NCBI RefSeq assembly: GCF_003437535.1 | Contig: NZ_QSQT01000018.1 | Coordinates: forward strand, 14,467 to 78,466 | DNA: 64,000 nt | Direction: 5' to 3' | Source: Phocaeicola plebeius | Lineage (GTDB): Bacteria > Bacteroidota > Bacteroidia > Bacteroidales > Bacteroidaceae | Shown here: piece after piece, positions 54,994 to 63,969 of the stretch | Layout of the letters: each line of letters opens with the position of its first letter | Numbering within the stretch: position 1 is the stretch's first letter | Program-made: the position numbers and the translations under genes | The notes under the pieces: generated by a model | Database searches by the model: none | What the model was told of the DNA's origin: nothing | What the model saw: only the letters and a program-made list of their open reading frames with translations

Positions 54994-57510
54994 TCACTGT
55001 CCCGTCCGTTCCTCCAGCCGTCGCTCCGCCACCTGACGGATGGCAGCTTCCATGTCGCCTCCCAGTTTCTCCGCCAGTTCGCGTACTTCCATCTTCTCCG
55101 TCTCCTCCGTCGTATAGGCGAGATACTCTTGCATCGACACCTCCGTGGCATACACCGCCGAGTGTGTGCCGCCAAGTCCAATCCAGACTTCCTTGTACCG
55201 CCTTGCCGGGTCGTTGGACTGGTTGATCGAGAGTATCTGCGACTTTTCCTTTTCCGTCAGCCCCAAGAGCGACTGTATCTGGTCAAAGCGGTTCATATAT
55301 TTTCTCTGGTCAAGCAATATTTTGCAGTCCGAGTTGTTGATGATGCTCTCCTTCACAATCGGCGAGCTGATGATGTCGTCCACTTCCTGCGTCACCACAA
55401 TCGCCTCCCCGAAATACTTTCTCACTGTCTTGTAGAGGTACTGGAGATAGGATGCCATGTTTGCCGATGACAGGGCTTTCCATGCCTCCTCGCATATCAG
55501 CTGCTTGCGCACGCCTTTCAGCCGGCGCATCTTGTTTATGAAAGCCTCCATGATGATAATCGTCACCACCGGGAAAAGCTCGGCGTTGTCCTTCACCGCA
55601 TCAATCTCGAAGACCACGAACCGTTTATGCAGCAGGTCGATGTTCTCCGCAGAGTTGAGCAGGAAGTCGTAGCGTCCGCCCCGGTAGTACTGCCTCAGGG
55701 TGGTCAGGAAATTGTCGATGTTGAAGTCCGACTTCTCCACCTTGATGTAGCGTTCCTCCATTTCCTTGCGGTACACGTCCCGCATGTATTCGTAGAACGA
55801 GTCGAACGACGGCACGATACCCTTGTCCCGGCCGAGCAGCTGGATATAGGCGTTCACCGCGCTTCCCAGCTCCGCCGATTCCGTTTTCGTGGCGGGTTCG
55901 TTCTCGCTTTTCCACAGAGTCAGCAGCAGCGTCTTGATGCTGTCCTTCTTCTCCACGTCGAACACCCCGTCATCCGTGTAGAACGGGTTGAACGAGATGG
56001 GCTTCTCCTCCGTATAGGTGAAGTAGATGCCGTCCTTTCCGTGCGTGCGGCGGTGTATCATCTCGCACAGTCCCTGATAGGAGTTTCCCGTGTCCACCAG
56101 TACCACGTGCGTGCCCTGCTCGTAATACTGCCGCACCAGATGGTTCATGAAGAACGACTTGCCGCTTCCGCTCGGTCCCAGCACGAACTTGTTGCGGTTG
56201 GTCGTGATGCCGCGCTTCATCGGCAGGTCGGATATGTCGATATGCAGCGGCTTGCCGCTGATACGGTCTGCCATGCGGATGCCGAAAGCCGAGGGCGAGT
56301 CCCGATAGTTGGTCTCTCCGGCGAACAGGCATACCGCCTGCTCGACAAACGTGTGGAACGATTCCTCCGCCGGAAAGTCCGCCGCATTGCCCGGTATGCC
56401 CGCCCAGAACAGCGTCGGGCAGTCCGTCGTGTTGTGGTGGGGCACGCATCCCATCGAGGCCAGCTGGCTACCCACGTCGTTCCTTATCCGTTTCAGCTCC
56501 TCCGTGTCGTCGCTCCACGCCATCACGTTGAAGTGGGCGCGGACGGACTTCAGCCCCTGTGAGTGGGCTTCGTTCAGATATTCCTCTATCCACTCGCAGT
56601 TGATGGCGTTCTGGCGGCTGTAGCGCGAGAGCGACTGCATGTTCCTTGCCGACTTCTCGAAGCGGCGCAGCTCCTCGTCGCTGTTGCCGACAAACACGTA
56701 CTGGTTGTAGATATGGTTGCAGGGCAGCAGCAGTCCCAGCGGGGCGGCAAACGACAGGCGGCAGTCCGAGCGGTCGGTCGAGAGCCGTTCGTAACGGCTG
56801 TCCGTGGCTACCGCAGCCGGCAGGTCTTCCGTGTCCGACAGCGTGTGCAGGCACAGGCGCTTGTCGCCGATGCGCATCTCCTCCGCGCTCATGGCGATGT
56901 CTTCCAGACACGCCGTATCCTCCGTTGTCAGTGCCAGGTATCTGCCTATGATACCCGTTTCCTTTTCCGTTCCCGTAATCTCATCGTCCCTCAGGCGGCG
57001 CAGGCGGACGTGTCCCGAATCGTTCAGGATGCGGGCGAACTGTTCCACCGCCTCCATGAACTTCAGCGCCGTCTCCCTGTCCTGTATCTCCTTCGGGATG
57101 ATATGTCCGCGGCACAGCGTGCTCCAGTTGCTCTGCCGCCTCATGCGTTCCTTCGTCGTCTTGGTCAGGAACAGGTAGCTCCTGTGGCTCAGAAACGGGC
57201 GCTCGTTGAAGTGCATCCCGTTGCTCCGTGCCAGGAAGCCCGTACCTTCCTTCTCCCAGTCGGGGCGGTACAGTTCCTTTATATACCAGTCCTGCTTGTG
57301 CAGTACCGAATAGTCGGGCAGTACCTTGATTGCCTTGCACCACGTGGCATGGATACTCTCGTATTCCTCCGCCGTTACGGTATAGACCTCCGGCAGCTCC
57401 ACCTCGAAGGCTGCGGTGATGTCTGCGTCTTTCGAGATGATGCACCCGTGTTCCACCGCCAGCAGCGGGAACCGGCTCTCTAGTGTGGTGGCTTTCATTA
57501 CGTTTCTCAT
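54994..57510 (-). CDS. traG: Conjugative transfer ATPase TraG (VirB4-like)
   Basis: The 838-residue ATPase powers assembly of the transfer machine at the inner membrane. Walker A is GPSGSGKSFFMNH near residue 442, and Walker B-like QLICEEAWKAL is near 677. Upstream is the N-terminal domain with RFPLLAVEHGCIISKDADITAAFEVE. ATG 57510 overlaps the traF stop in ATGA; the frame is open to 57696 but that runs across traF. Length and motifs are normal for TraG of this family. Confidence 0.93.
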   Translation of the reverse strand: MRNVMKATTLESRFPLLAVEHGCIISKDADITAAFEVELPEVYTVTAEEYESIHATWCKAIKVLPDYSVLHKQDWYIKELYRPDWEKEGTGFLARSNGMHFNERPFLSHRSYLFLTKTTKERMRRQSNWSTLCRGHIIPKEIQDRETALKFMEAVEQFARILNDSGHVRLRRLRDDEITGTEKETGIIGRYLALTTEDTACLEDIAMSAEEMRIGDKRLCLHTLSDTEDLPAAVATDSRYERLSTDRSDCRLSFAAPLGLLLPCNHIYNQYVFVGNSDEELRRFEKSARNMQSLSRYSRQNAINCEWIEEYLNEAHSQGLKSVRAHFNVMAWSDDTEELKRIRNDVGSQLASMGCVPHHNTTDCPTLFWAGIPGNAADFPAEESFHTFVEQAVCLFAGETNYRDSPSAFGIRMADRISGKPLHIDISDLPMKRGITTNRNKFVLGPSGSGKSFFMNHLVRQYYEQGTHVVLVDTGNSYQGLCEMIHRRTHGKDGIYFTYTEEKPISFNPFYTDDGVFDVEKKDSIKTLLLTLWKSENEPATKTESAELGSAVNAYIQLLGRDKGIVPSFDSFYEYMRDVYRKEMEERYIKVEKSDFNIDNFLTTLRQYYRGGRYDFLLNSAENIDLLHKRFVVFEIDAVKDNAELFPVVTIIIMEAFINKMRRLKGVRKQLICEEAWKALSSANMASYLQYLYKTVRKYFGEAIVVTQEVDDIISSPIVKESIINNSDCKILLDQRKYMNRFDQIQSLLGLTEKEKSQILSINQSNDPARRYKEVWIGLGGTHSAVYATEVSMQEYLAYTTEETEKMEVRELAEKLGGDMEAAIRQVAERRLEERTGQ

Positions 57511-57839
57511 TCTTTCCTTCCTTTCCTTTTTCGTCTCAACAGATGGGACACCCGTCTGCGGTGGAGCAGATAGCGCGGGCGCATCCGTGCAGCGCCCAGC
57601 TTCATCAGTCCGTGCTGGCCGTACTTCGCGTTCAACCGGAACGTGAGCCATACCACGGCGGAAGCCGCCGTGACTCCCAGGCCGATGCAGACCCACTGGC
57701 TTACGCCCGCCATGTACAGGATGACAAACAGGAGGAAGGCGGCAAGCAGCCCGCCCGCAAACACGAACAGGTACTGCGCCTTCAACCCCTTGAACTCCAC
57801 CGGACGACCGATGCCCTTGTTTACCGGGTATTCAGCCAT
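57507..57839 (-). CDS. traF: Conjugative transfer protein TraF (DUF4133, VirB3-like)
   Basis: The 110-residue protein has two adjacent membrane helices (YLFVFAGGLLAAFLLFVILYMAGV, WVCIGLGVTAASAVVWLTF) and a short Arg-rich tail, the VirB3-like layout. It lies between traE and traG and overlaps traG by 4 bases. Its probable role is inner-membrane anchoring of TraG. Confidence 0.88.
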   Translation of the reverse strand: MAEYPVNKGIGRPVEFKGLKAQYLFVFAGGLLAAFLLFVILYMAGVSQWVCIGLGVTAASAVVWLTFRLNAKYGQHGLMKLGAARMRPRYLLHRRRVSHLLRRKRKGRKE

Positions 57840-57875
57840 TGTCCTTTTATCTTATTATATATGGGAAACGCCTGT

Positions 57876-58187
57876 TTAGAGGAAGAACGAGCGCAGGATG
57901 GTTGCGCTTACAATCAGGAAGATACAGGCTCCGAACCAGCTTGCGGCGGTCTTGCTCGTGTCCGGATCACCGGACGAGAACTTGCCATAGACCTTGATGC
58001 CTCCTATGAGTCCCACTACCGCGCCGATGGCATAGATGAGCTTTGTCGCCGGGTCGAAATACGAGGTCACAAGATTGGTTGCCTCCGTGATGCCCGCCAT
58101 GCCGTTGCCCTGTGCAAAGGCGGAAATGTTTGCAGCCGTCAGAAGGACTGCCAGAATGATTTGTTTTTTCTTCGATGTTTCTGTCAT
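57876..58187 (-). CDS. traE: Conjugative transfer protein TraE (DUF4134, VirB2-like)
   Basis: The 103-residue protein has a signal-like N-terminus (after ISAFAQ) and two helices (TKLIYAIGAVVGLIGGIKVY, SWFGACIFLIVSATILRSFF). It resembles VirB2-type pilins. It lies 36 bases upstream of traF and is well separated (179 bases) from traD, so an internal promoter is possible. Confidence 0.88.
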   Translation of the reverse strand: MTETSKKKQIILAVLLTAANISAFAQGNGMAGITEATNLVTSYFDPATKLIYAIGAVVGLIGGIKVYGKFSSGDPDTSKTAASWFGACIFLIVSATILRSFFL

Positions 58188-58366
58188 AATCTTTTCTTGT
58201 TTTTATGCCTCCGGGCGGGATATTCCCTTCGGCGGTTGATACTTTTCTTTAATTTTTGCGGCTTCGGATAAAGCCGGCTTGTGGATTTAGTGGATTCGGT
58301 GGCAAGCCGATGATTCAGCCGTAGTCAATTTTCCTTTTTCGCATCTTCGTTACGTTTTTTACAGTG

Positions 58367-59065
58367 TTATACATAGTCGCGGATATTGAAATCCTCGAAT
58401 CTCTCCGGCATGGCAGGCGGCCTTCTCAGTGCGGCACTTGCCGTTGATGCGGCAGGTGGGGCAGGTATCGAGTCCAGATAGTAGTCCATCAGTTCGTCCA
58501 GTCTCCTGCGTGTCGCCTCCGAGCTGCGTTCTATCAGGGCAAACAGCTCGTTGCCCTTCATTTCGCAGAATACCATTCCTGCATGGCGCCGTTCATCTCC
58601 TGTGGCGTCCGCTTTCTTCGCCGTGCGTACGGCGAGGTCGATGTCCTCAAACGTGAACCCTTCGGCAGTATCCGGTTCCGCATCCGGCTCTTCGTCCCCG
58701 TCATATCCGGCTATGTCCGACACCCGTCTGTCCGTAAACACCTCGTCCAGCTCCTCGTCCGGTATCCGGCGGCGGTGTGTGTCCGTGCCGTCCTCCTGTG
58801 CTTCGTCGGCAAAGGTAACGTCCTTCTCGTCCACCTCTTCACTTCGTATTTCCGTGGCGGCATTTGGCGCAGGTGTGGCAGTCTGTGGCTTCGTTTCCGG
58901 CATTCTGAAGCGGCTTCTGCCCACGATCTCGGAAGCCGCCGTCCTGTTCCCGCCGTCCTTTCCGTTCTTCTCTCGGGTTGTGTCTCCCGTCCTGCGTTCC
59001 CAGGTCAGGTAGATGACCATCCACATGTTGAAGGCCATCAGCAGCACTATCAGCAGCGTCGCCAT
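58367..59065 (-). CDS. traD: Conjugative transfer protein TraD (DUF4122)
   Basis: The 232-residue protein has one N-terminal membrane helix (MATLLIVLLMAFNMWMVIYL). A charged Glu/Asp/Arg-rich linker follows, then the DUF4122-like conserved part (FTFEDIDLAVRTAK, MVFCEMKGNELFALIERSSEATRRRLDELMDYYL). Its linker contains a 60-base segment repeated in the traA-mobA intergenic region. The role in transfer is unknown. Confidence 0.8.
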   Translation of the reverse strand: MATLLIVLLMAFNMWMVIYLTWERRTGDTTREKNGKDGGNRTAASEIVGRSRFRMPETKPQTATPAPNAATEIRSEEVDEKDVTFADEAQEDGTDTHRRRIPDEELDEVFTDRRVSDIAGYDGDEEPDAEPDTAEGFTFEDIDLAVRTAKKADATGDERRHAGMVFCEMKGNELFALIERSSEATRRRLDELMDYYLDSIPAPPAASTASAALRRPPAMPERFEDFNIRDYV

Positions 59066-59068
59066 AGG

Positions 59069-59257
59069 CTAAAGCGGTTGCGGTTTTTCCCGGCACATCA
59101 TGGAGGCGGTCCCGTCCCCGGATGTCTGCGGGTGTTCTTCCGGTATGTTCCCTTTCTGTCCGCCTGCGGCGCTGCCGTCACCGGCCAGGGCACGCACGGG
59201 GAGCGTGAGCCTGCCGTGTGTCTCCTTTTTTCTGTCTGTCTTGAAAAATTTTCCCAT
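59069..59257 (-). CDS. Small tra-operon protein (possible TraC)
   Basis: The 62-residue basic protein starts MGKFFKTDRKKETHGRLTLP and has a disordered Gly/Ser-rich second half. It has an AAAGAAAGGAAAAGACA leader and ends 3 bases before traD. The position matches CTnDOT traC, but I cannot confirm the family from sequence alone. Confidence 0.5.
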   Translation of the reverse strand: MGKFFKTDRKKETHGRLTLPVRALAGDGSAAGGQKGNIPEEHPQTSGDGTASMMCREKPQPL

Positions 59258-59286
59258 TGTCTTTTCCTTTCTTTTTGGATGAATAA

Positions 59287-59697
59287 TCAGTAAATGTCCT
59301 CATAGCTCTTTTTGTAGAGCTTGCGTATCACTTCCTCATACTCGCGGAAGTGCTCTTCCAGTACGCGGTCCACATAGACCGACAGGGTAAGCCCGTTCTT
59401 GCCGATGACCTGCACGATGCGCTGTATCCGCTCGTGGTAGCTCTTGCGTATATAGGCTGTCTTGCCGGAACATACCGGGATTTTCGGGGCGTTCAGGAAG
59501 CGTTCCAGATATTCCTCTTCCTTTCCCTTTCCGGTCCTTGGGGTCTTCTGTGGAGCCTTTGTCTTCTCTGCTGCGGGTTTTCCGCCCGCATTTCCTTCTG
59601 CCTTGTCCTCCACCTCGGGGGCGGACGCGGGCATCTCCGGACGGAACGAGTCCAGAAACTTGCCGGGATCAATATCGACATCGAGTTTCTTTGCCAT
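59287..59697 (-). CDS. DUF3408-family conjugative transfer protein (TraB-like)
   Basis: The 136-residue protein has an acidic and Lys/Pro-rich N-terminal half. The DUF3408 domain at the C-terminus (IPVCSGKTAYIRKSYHERIQRIVQVIGKNGLTLSVYVDRVLEEHF) looks like a ribbon-helix-helix DNA-binding fold. It starts 4 bases after traA. It may bind DNA or help TraA; the exact role is unknown. Some annotations call this TraB, others TraC. Confidence 0.82.
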   Translation of the reverse strand: MAKKLDVDIDPGKFLDSFRPEMPASAPEVEDKAEGNAGGKPAAEKTKAPQKTPRTGKGKEEEYLERFLNAPKIPVCSGKTAYIRKSYHERIQRIVQVIGKNGLTLSVYVDRVLEEHFREYEEVIRKLYKKSYEDIY

Positions 59698-59701
59698 CCG
59701 T

Positions 59702-60463
59702 TCAGCGGTTTACTATTTCCAGTATCTCTTCCGCCAGCGCGTCTATGCCGCTGCCCTTTGCCAGTGTCCTGTCCGGAGGCAGCAGCGTCGAGCGGAACAG
59801 CGGGCGGTCGCCTTCCTCGGCACCTTCCTTGCGGAAACGCTTACTGTCCGGCAGGCTCGTCTTCAGCACCTCAAGCCCCATTCCGGCGATTACCTTCTCG
59901 TAGATATCGTACAGGTCGGTCTTCTCGCGCCGGTCCACCATGTTCCACAGCAGGCGGATACCCTTTATATTCGACTTTCCCGTCGTCACCAGCGTGTCGT
60001 TCAGTATGCCCGCATATTTCAGCGAGCTTTCCATGATAAAGCGGTCGGCGGCTATGGGACAGAATATGTAGTCCATCGTCGCCACCGTCTTTATCAGTCC
60101 CATGTTGTTTACCGTACCCGTCAGGTCGAAGAATACAAAGTCGGGCGGTGTCTCCGATTCCACAAACGGCCTTGCCGCTTCCACCGCATGGTCCGGACGG
60201 CTCCCGACTATCGGGTACGCACGTTTGCCCAGGCGTTTGAACTGCTCGTAGGCAGCCCTGCGCAGGTGCGGGTTGCGTTCGATGTTCTTCAGGTCACGCT
60301 CGCGCATGTCCTTCAGGCTGAACTGGGGATAGTCGCAGTCCACGACTGCCACGTCGTATCCCTTCACATAATACAGGTAACTCGCCATCAGCACGGTGAG
60401 TGTCGTTTTGCCGGCTCCTCCCTTCTGGGTGGAGAAGGCGATGAACAGGGGTTCTTTCTTCAT
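59702..60463 (-). CDS. traA: TraA, ParA-family ATPase
   Basis: The 253-residue protein has a deviant Walker A KGGAGKTTL (14-22), followed by YDVAVVDCDYPQFSL (Walker A') and FVFFDLTGTVNNM (Walker B). This makes it a MinD/ParA-type ATPase. It is the first gene of the leftward tra operon, 740 bases from the divergent mobA. It may position the transfer complex or copy the element's partition role, which is inference. Confidence 0.9.
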   Translation of the reverse strand: MKKEPLFIAFSTQKGGAGKTTLTVLMASYLYYVKGYDVAVVDCDYPQFSLKDMRERDLKNIERNPHLRRAAYEQFKRLGKRAYPIVGSRPDHAVEAARPFVESETPPDFVFFDLTGTVNNMGLIKTVATMDYIFCPIAADRFIMESSLKYAGILNDTLVTTGKSNIKGIRLLWNMVDRREKTDLYDIYEKVIAGMGLEVLKTSLPDSKRFRKEGAEEGDRPLFRSTLLPPDRTLAKGSGIDALAEEILEIVNR

Positions 60464-60649
60464 GCTTCCTTGTCTTTTGTTCGTTATACTTCAGTTTGTT
60501 TTCCCGGCAGGCGTCCCTGCGTCCGTACTGGCGTGTCCGCTTGGCGGCAGGGATGCCGGCCCTTGCGCACGCCGGGCTGTCTCCATGCCCGTCAGCCTGT
60601 GTGTACCATTGCCGGCGTGCCGGTTCCCCGGTCTGCCTGTCCGTGTTCC

Positions 60650-60687
60650 CGCCGGTATGCCTGCGTGCCGGCAGGCAGGCATACTGG
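60650..60687. repeat. 38-bp GC-rich palindrome
   Basis: The arms GCCGGTATGCCTGC (60650-60663) and GCAGGCATACTGGC (60674-60687) match with one mismatch, around TGCCGGCA (60665-60672). It may be a binding site in the transfer region. Confidence 0.75.
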
Positions 60688-60988
60688 CAGTGTGGCGGAC
60701 AATGCGGCGTGCCGGCTGGTGGGCGTGCCGGTTTTCCTGTCCGCAAAGGAAGGGGCATTTTCCCGTATCTGTATCACTTCGGGTCTTCGTGGCAGCATTT
60801 GGCGCCGATGTGGAAGTCTGTGGCTTTTTCCGGCGGTTCCGCGGCTCTGTCCCGTACCCTAACTTTGCACCCACGACGGCAGACTGACGCCTCTGGTGTA
60901 TGCCGGGCTTCCGTTTTCTCTTTTGGGCAGCTCCGGGGTACCGGTTGGCCGGTACCCTGTCCCGTGGGTGATGGCAGGTTGGCTTTCC

Positions 60989-61096
60989 AATCCGTCGCGG
61001 ACGGATTCTTATTAGCAACCGCTAATAGCAAGGTGTCCTTTGAGTAACTCAAAGGGTTTCCGGTTACTCCCGGAAACGACCTTGCCCCATGCGGGG
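60989..61096. other. Candidate origin of transfer (oriT), hairpin cluster
   Basis: Five small hairpins lie in 108 bases, 100 bases before mobA: AATCCGTC/GACGGATT (60989-61007), ATTAGC/GCTAAT (61011-61026), CCTTTGAG/CTCAAAGG (61037-61055), GTTTCCGG/CCGGAAAC (61056-61077) and CCCC/GGGG (61085-61096). GCAAGGT (61028) and ACCTTGC (61079) bracket two of them. Relaxosome sites lie next to mobilization genes, so oriT is the best reading, but the nick site is not identified. Confidence 0.5.
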
Positions 61097-61202
61097 AGGG
61101 GCTTCCTCTCCGGAGTCGGGAAGCCTGTCTCCCGGCTGCGCCGTGTCTGCGGATGCTGCCGTCCGGCACATTTTTATACAAACCACTAAATCCTTATGTA
61201 AG

Positions 61203-61655
61203 ATGAACAGAAATGGTAAAGGAAACGGAGCGGAAGGCTCCAAATGGGGGCGGCATCCCAAGGAAAGCCGCAAGTCGCACTGCGTGATGGTGCGTTTCGA
61301 CAATGAGGAATGGCTGAAGTTCCTCTCCATGTACGAGAAGTCCGGCGTATATGCAAGGGCGGTGTTTCTCAAGGCACACTTTTTCAGGCAGCCCTTCCGG
61401 GTACTGGTCACGGACAGGACGCTGCTGGATTACTGCACGAAGCTCTCCGCTTTCCATGCGCAGTACCGCATGGTAGGCAACAACTACAATCAGGTGGTCA
61501 GGGAGCTGCGCTGTCATTTTTCGGAGAAGAAGGCGATGGCATTGCTCTACCGTCTGGAGAAGTGTACCGGGGAGCTGGCCGCCCTGACGCAGCAGGTCAT
61601 GGAACTGTCCCGCGAGTTCCGGCAGAAGCTGTCGGAAAAGGAGGAAAAGTCATGA
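61203..61655 (+). CDS. mobA: Mobilization protein MobA (relaxosome accessory)
   Basis: The 150-residue basic protein (WGRHPKESRKSHCVMVRFDNEEWLKFLSMYEKSGV ... YRMVGNNYNQVVRELR) has the ribbon-helix-helix-plus-helical form of Bacteroides MobA accessory proteins. It would bind oriT and help the relaxase nick. ATG 61203 is preferred; the frame is open to 61089 without a ribosome site. It overlaps mobB by ATGA. Confidence 0.85.
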   Translation: MNRNGKGNGAEGSKWGRHPKESRKSHCVMVRFDNEEWLKFLSMYEKSGVYARAVFLKAHFFRQPFRVLVTDRTLLDYCTKLSAFHAQYRMVGNNYNQVVRELRCHFSEKKAMALLYRLEKCTGELAALTQQVMELSREFRQKLSEKEEKS

Positions 61656-62923
61656 TAGCGAAAATTACCGTAGGCACGTCACTGTACGGTGCGCTTGCCT
61701 ACAACGGGCAGAAGGTGAACGAAGGCGAAGGCAGGCTCCTTGCCGTAAACCGGATTTTCGACGACGGCAGCGGACATGTGGACATAGCCCGTGCCGAGCA
61801 GGACTTCAAGCGCTTCATGCCGGAGCAGGTGCGCACTCGGAATAAGGTCATCCACATTTCCCTCAATCCGCACCCCGACGACCGCCTGACCGACGTGGAG
61901 CTGGAACAGCTCGCACGCGAGTATCTCGACAGGCTGGGCTACGGCGACCAGCCTTACCTCGTGTTCAAGCACGAGGACATCAGCCGCCACCACCTGCACA
62001 TCGTCTCCGTCAATGTGGACGAGCAGGGACGACGGCTCAACCGCGATTTCATCCACCGCCGCAGCAGGCGCATCACCTCCGAGCTGGAAAAGAAATACGG
62101 GCTGCACCCGGCTGACCGCCGGCAGCACCGTACCGACAATCCGCTCCGCCCGGTGGACACATCGCAGGGCGATGTCAGGCGGCAGGTATCGAATGTCGTC
62201 AAGGCGGTCATGGCAGGCTACAGGTTCCAGACGATGGGCGAATACCGTGCCCTTCTCTCGCTCTACAACGTCACTGTGGAGGAAGCCCACGGCATCGTGA
62301 ACGGGCGCGAGTACCACGGACTGGTCTATTTTTCGCTATCGTTCAGCAACCCGTCCGCCACCGGCGATGCCGGCAACAGGACCGGCACTCCCTTCAAGGC
62401 TTCCCGCATCGGCAAGTCTGTCGGCTACGAAGCCGTGCAGCGCAGGTTTGAATACTCCAAGGAGCAGATCCGCGACAGGCGTCTGGCGGAGACGACCCGC
62501 CGTACCGTCGCTGCCGCGCTCGCCCGGACATACCGCCGCGAGGAGTTTGTCGCCCTGCTCAAAGCGAAAGGTGTGGATGTGGTGTTCCGCCATACCGACG
62601 AAGGGCGCATCTACGGGGCGACCTTCATCGACCACCGCACGGGCTGCGTGCTCAACGGTTCTCGTCTGGGCAGGGAGTTTTCCGCCAATGCCTTGCAGGA
62701 GCATTTCACCCTGCCGTATGCCGGCACTCCGCCCATACCGTTCACCATCGCCGTGGACGGGCAGCAGCCCGACACCCGTCCCGCCGTGGAATACGACGAG
62801 GGGTATTCCTCCGGCTTGGGCTTGCTCGGCGGCGACACTTCGGGCGCACAGGCCGAGGAAGCCGCCTTCGAGCGCGACCTCAGGCGTAGGCGGAAAAAGC
62901 GCCGCAAGGGACAGGGATTATAA
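61652..62923 (+). CDS. mobB: Relaxase MobB (MOBP-type, BF0133-like)
   Basis: The 423-residue relaxase starts MIAKITVGTSLYGALAYN, with a candidate catalytic Tyr near residue 12 or 17 and the metal-binding histidine triad in EDISRHHLHIVSVN (near 110). It would nick oriT and stay bound to the transferred strand. The frame is open to 61310, overlapping mobA, but ATG 61652 fits the family start. The C-terminal 200 residues are basic and less conserved. Confidence 0.9.
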   Translation: MIAKITVGTSLYGALAYNGQKVNEGEGRLLAVNRIFDDGSGHVDIARAEQDFKRFMPEQVRTRNKVIHISLNPHPDDRLTDVELEQLAREYLDRLGYGDQPYLVFKHEDISRHHLHIVSVNVDEQGRRLNRDFIHRRSRRITSELEKKYGLHPADRRQHRTDNPLRPVDTSQGDVRRQVSNVVKAVMAGYRFQTMGEYRALLSLYNVTVEEAHGIVNGREYHGLVYFSLSFSNPSATGDAGNRTGTPFKASRIGKSVGYEAVQRRFEYSKEQIRDRRLAETTRRTVAAALARTYRREEFVALLKAKGVDVVFRHTDEGRIYGATFIDHRTGCVLNGSRLGREFSANALQEHFTLPYAGTPPIPFTIAVDGQQPDTRPAVEYDEGYSSGLGLLGGDTSGAQAEEAAFERDLRRRRKKRRKGQGL

Positions 62924-62955
62924 TTCAGTCATTCACTTGAAAACAGAAACAGATT

Positions 62956-63969
62956 ATGTCACAACAGGAAGACGATTTGAGGGCACTGGCGAAAATCATG
63001 GATTTTCTCCGTGCCGTAAGCATTATTCTGGTGGTCATCCACCTTTACTGGTATTGTTACGAAGCCGTAAGGCTGTGGGGCATCGGCATAGGTGTCGTGG
63101 ACCGGGTACTGATGAACTTCGACCGTAGCGCCGGACTGTTCCATCACATTCTCTACACGAAGCTCTTTGCCCTTCTTCTGCTCGCGCTCTCGTGCCTCGG
63201 CACGAAGGGTGTCAAGGAGGAGAAAATCACCTGGCGCCGGATCTGGACGGTACTTGCCGCGGGGCTGGTGCTCTTCTTCGGCAACTGGTGGGTGCTCTCC
63301 CTGCCGCTTCCGGTGGAGGCGGTTGCGGGTTTCTACACCGCTTCAATGGCGGCGGGCTATGTCTGCCTGCTCATGGCGGGCACATGGATGAGCCGTCTTT
63401 TGCGTACCAACCTCATGGAAGACGTGTTCAATGTCGAGAACGAGAGTTTCATGCAGGAGACCCGCCTCATGGAGAACGGGTATTCCGTCAATCTGCCCAC
63501 ACGTTTCTACTACAGAAAGAAGTGGAACAATGGCTATATCAATGTGGTAAACCCGTTCCGTGCCACCATCGTACTGGGTACGCCGGGCAGCGGAAAGTCC
63601 TATGCCGTGGTGAACAGTTTCATCAAACAGCAGATTGAGAAGGGCTTTGCGATGTACATCTACGACTTCAAGTTCAGCGACCTTTCCACCATCGCCTACA
63701 ACCACCTGCTGAACCACATGGACGCATACAGGGTCAGGCCGAAGTTCTACGTCATCAACTTCGACGACCCGCGGCGCTCGCACCGCTGCAATCCCATCCA
63801 TCCGGATTTCATGGAGGACATCACCGATGCTTACGAGAGTGCCTACACGATAATGCTCAATTTGAACAAGACCTGGGTGCAGAAGCAGGGCGACTTCTTT
63901 GTCGAATCTCCGATTATCCTGTTCGCCGCCGTGATATGGTTCCTCCGGTGCGCCCATAAGGCGGTGTAA
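62956..63969 (+). pseudogene. mobC: Coupling protein MobC (VirD4-like, YWFCY domain), interrupted
   Basis: The 337-codon frame has the YWFCY-like motif YWYCY (31-35), four membrane helices and a Walker A GTPGSGKSYAVV near 208. It breaks off after VIWFLR, about half the usual 650-700 residues. The native sequence stops after codon 330 plus two bases; the last residues (CAHKAV) come from the inserted DNA that begins at 63948. The missing Walker B and C-terminal part should resume beyond the insert. If the insert is an intron that splices, the gene is intact in RNA. Confidence 0.85.

Larger units (their letters stand above)
60464..61202. other. Intergenic region between divergent traA and mobA
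   Basis: About 740 bases. The left half is GC-rich with many GTGCCGG motifs, a 38-bp palindrome (60650-60687) and a 60-bp segment copied from traD (60775-60836). A -7-like TAACTTTG is at 60860-60867 on the plus strand, without a clear -33. The right part (60989-61096) holds a dense set of hairpins. Open frames here are low-complexity and I do not call them genes. Confidence 0.6.

Noticed and set aside
57511..57696. An N-terminal extension of TraG by 62 residues
   Set aside because: It would overlap most of the first half of traF in another frame and has an Arg/Pro-rich composition. ATG 57510 with the ATGA overlap fits the family.
59462..60862. A 466-codon plus-strand frame across traA and the intergenic region
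   Set aside because: It runs antisense to the motif-complete ParA ATPase and ends in low-complexity Cys/Arg/Pro sequence.
60491..61047. Overlapping open frames (175-183 codons) on both strands before mobA
   Set aside because: Low-complexity Arg/Pro/Ala- or Cys/Val-rich translations in GC-rich repeats, and part is a copy of traD. Not supported as genes.
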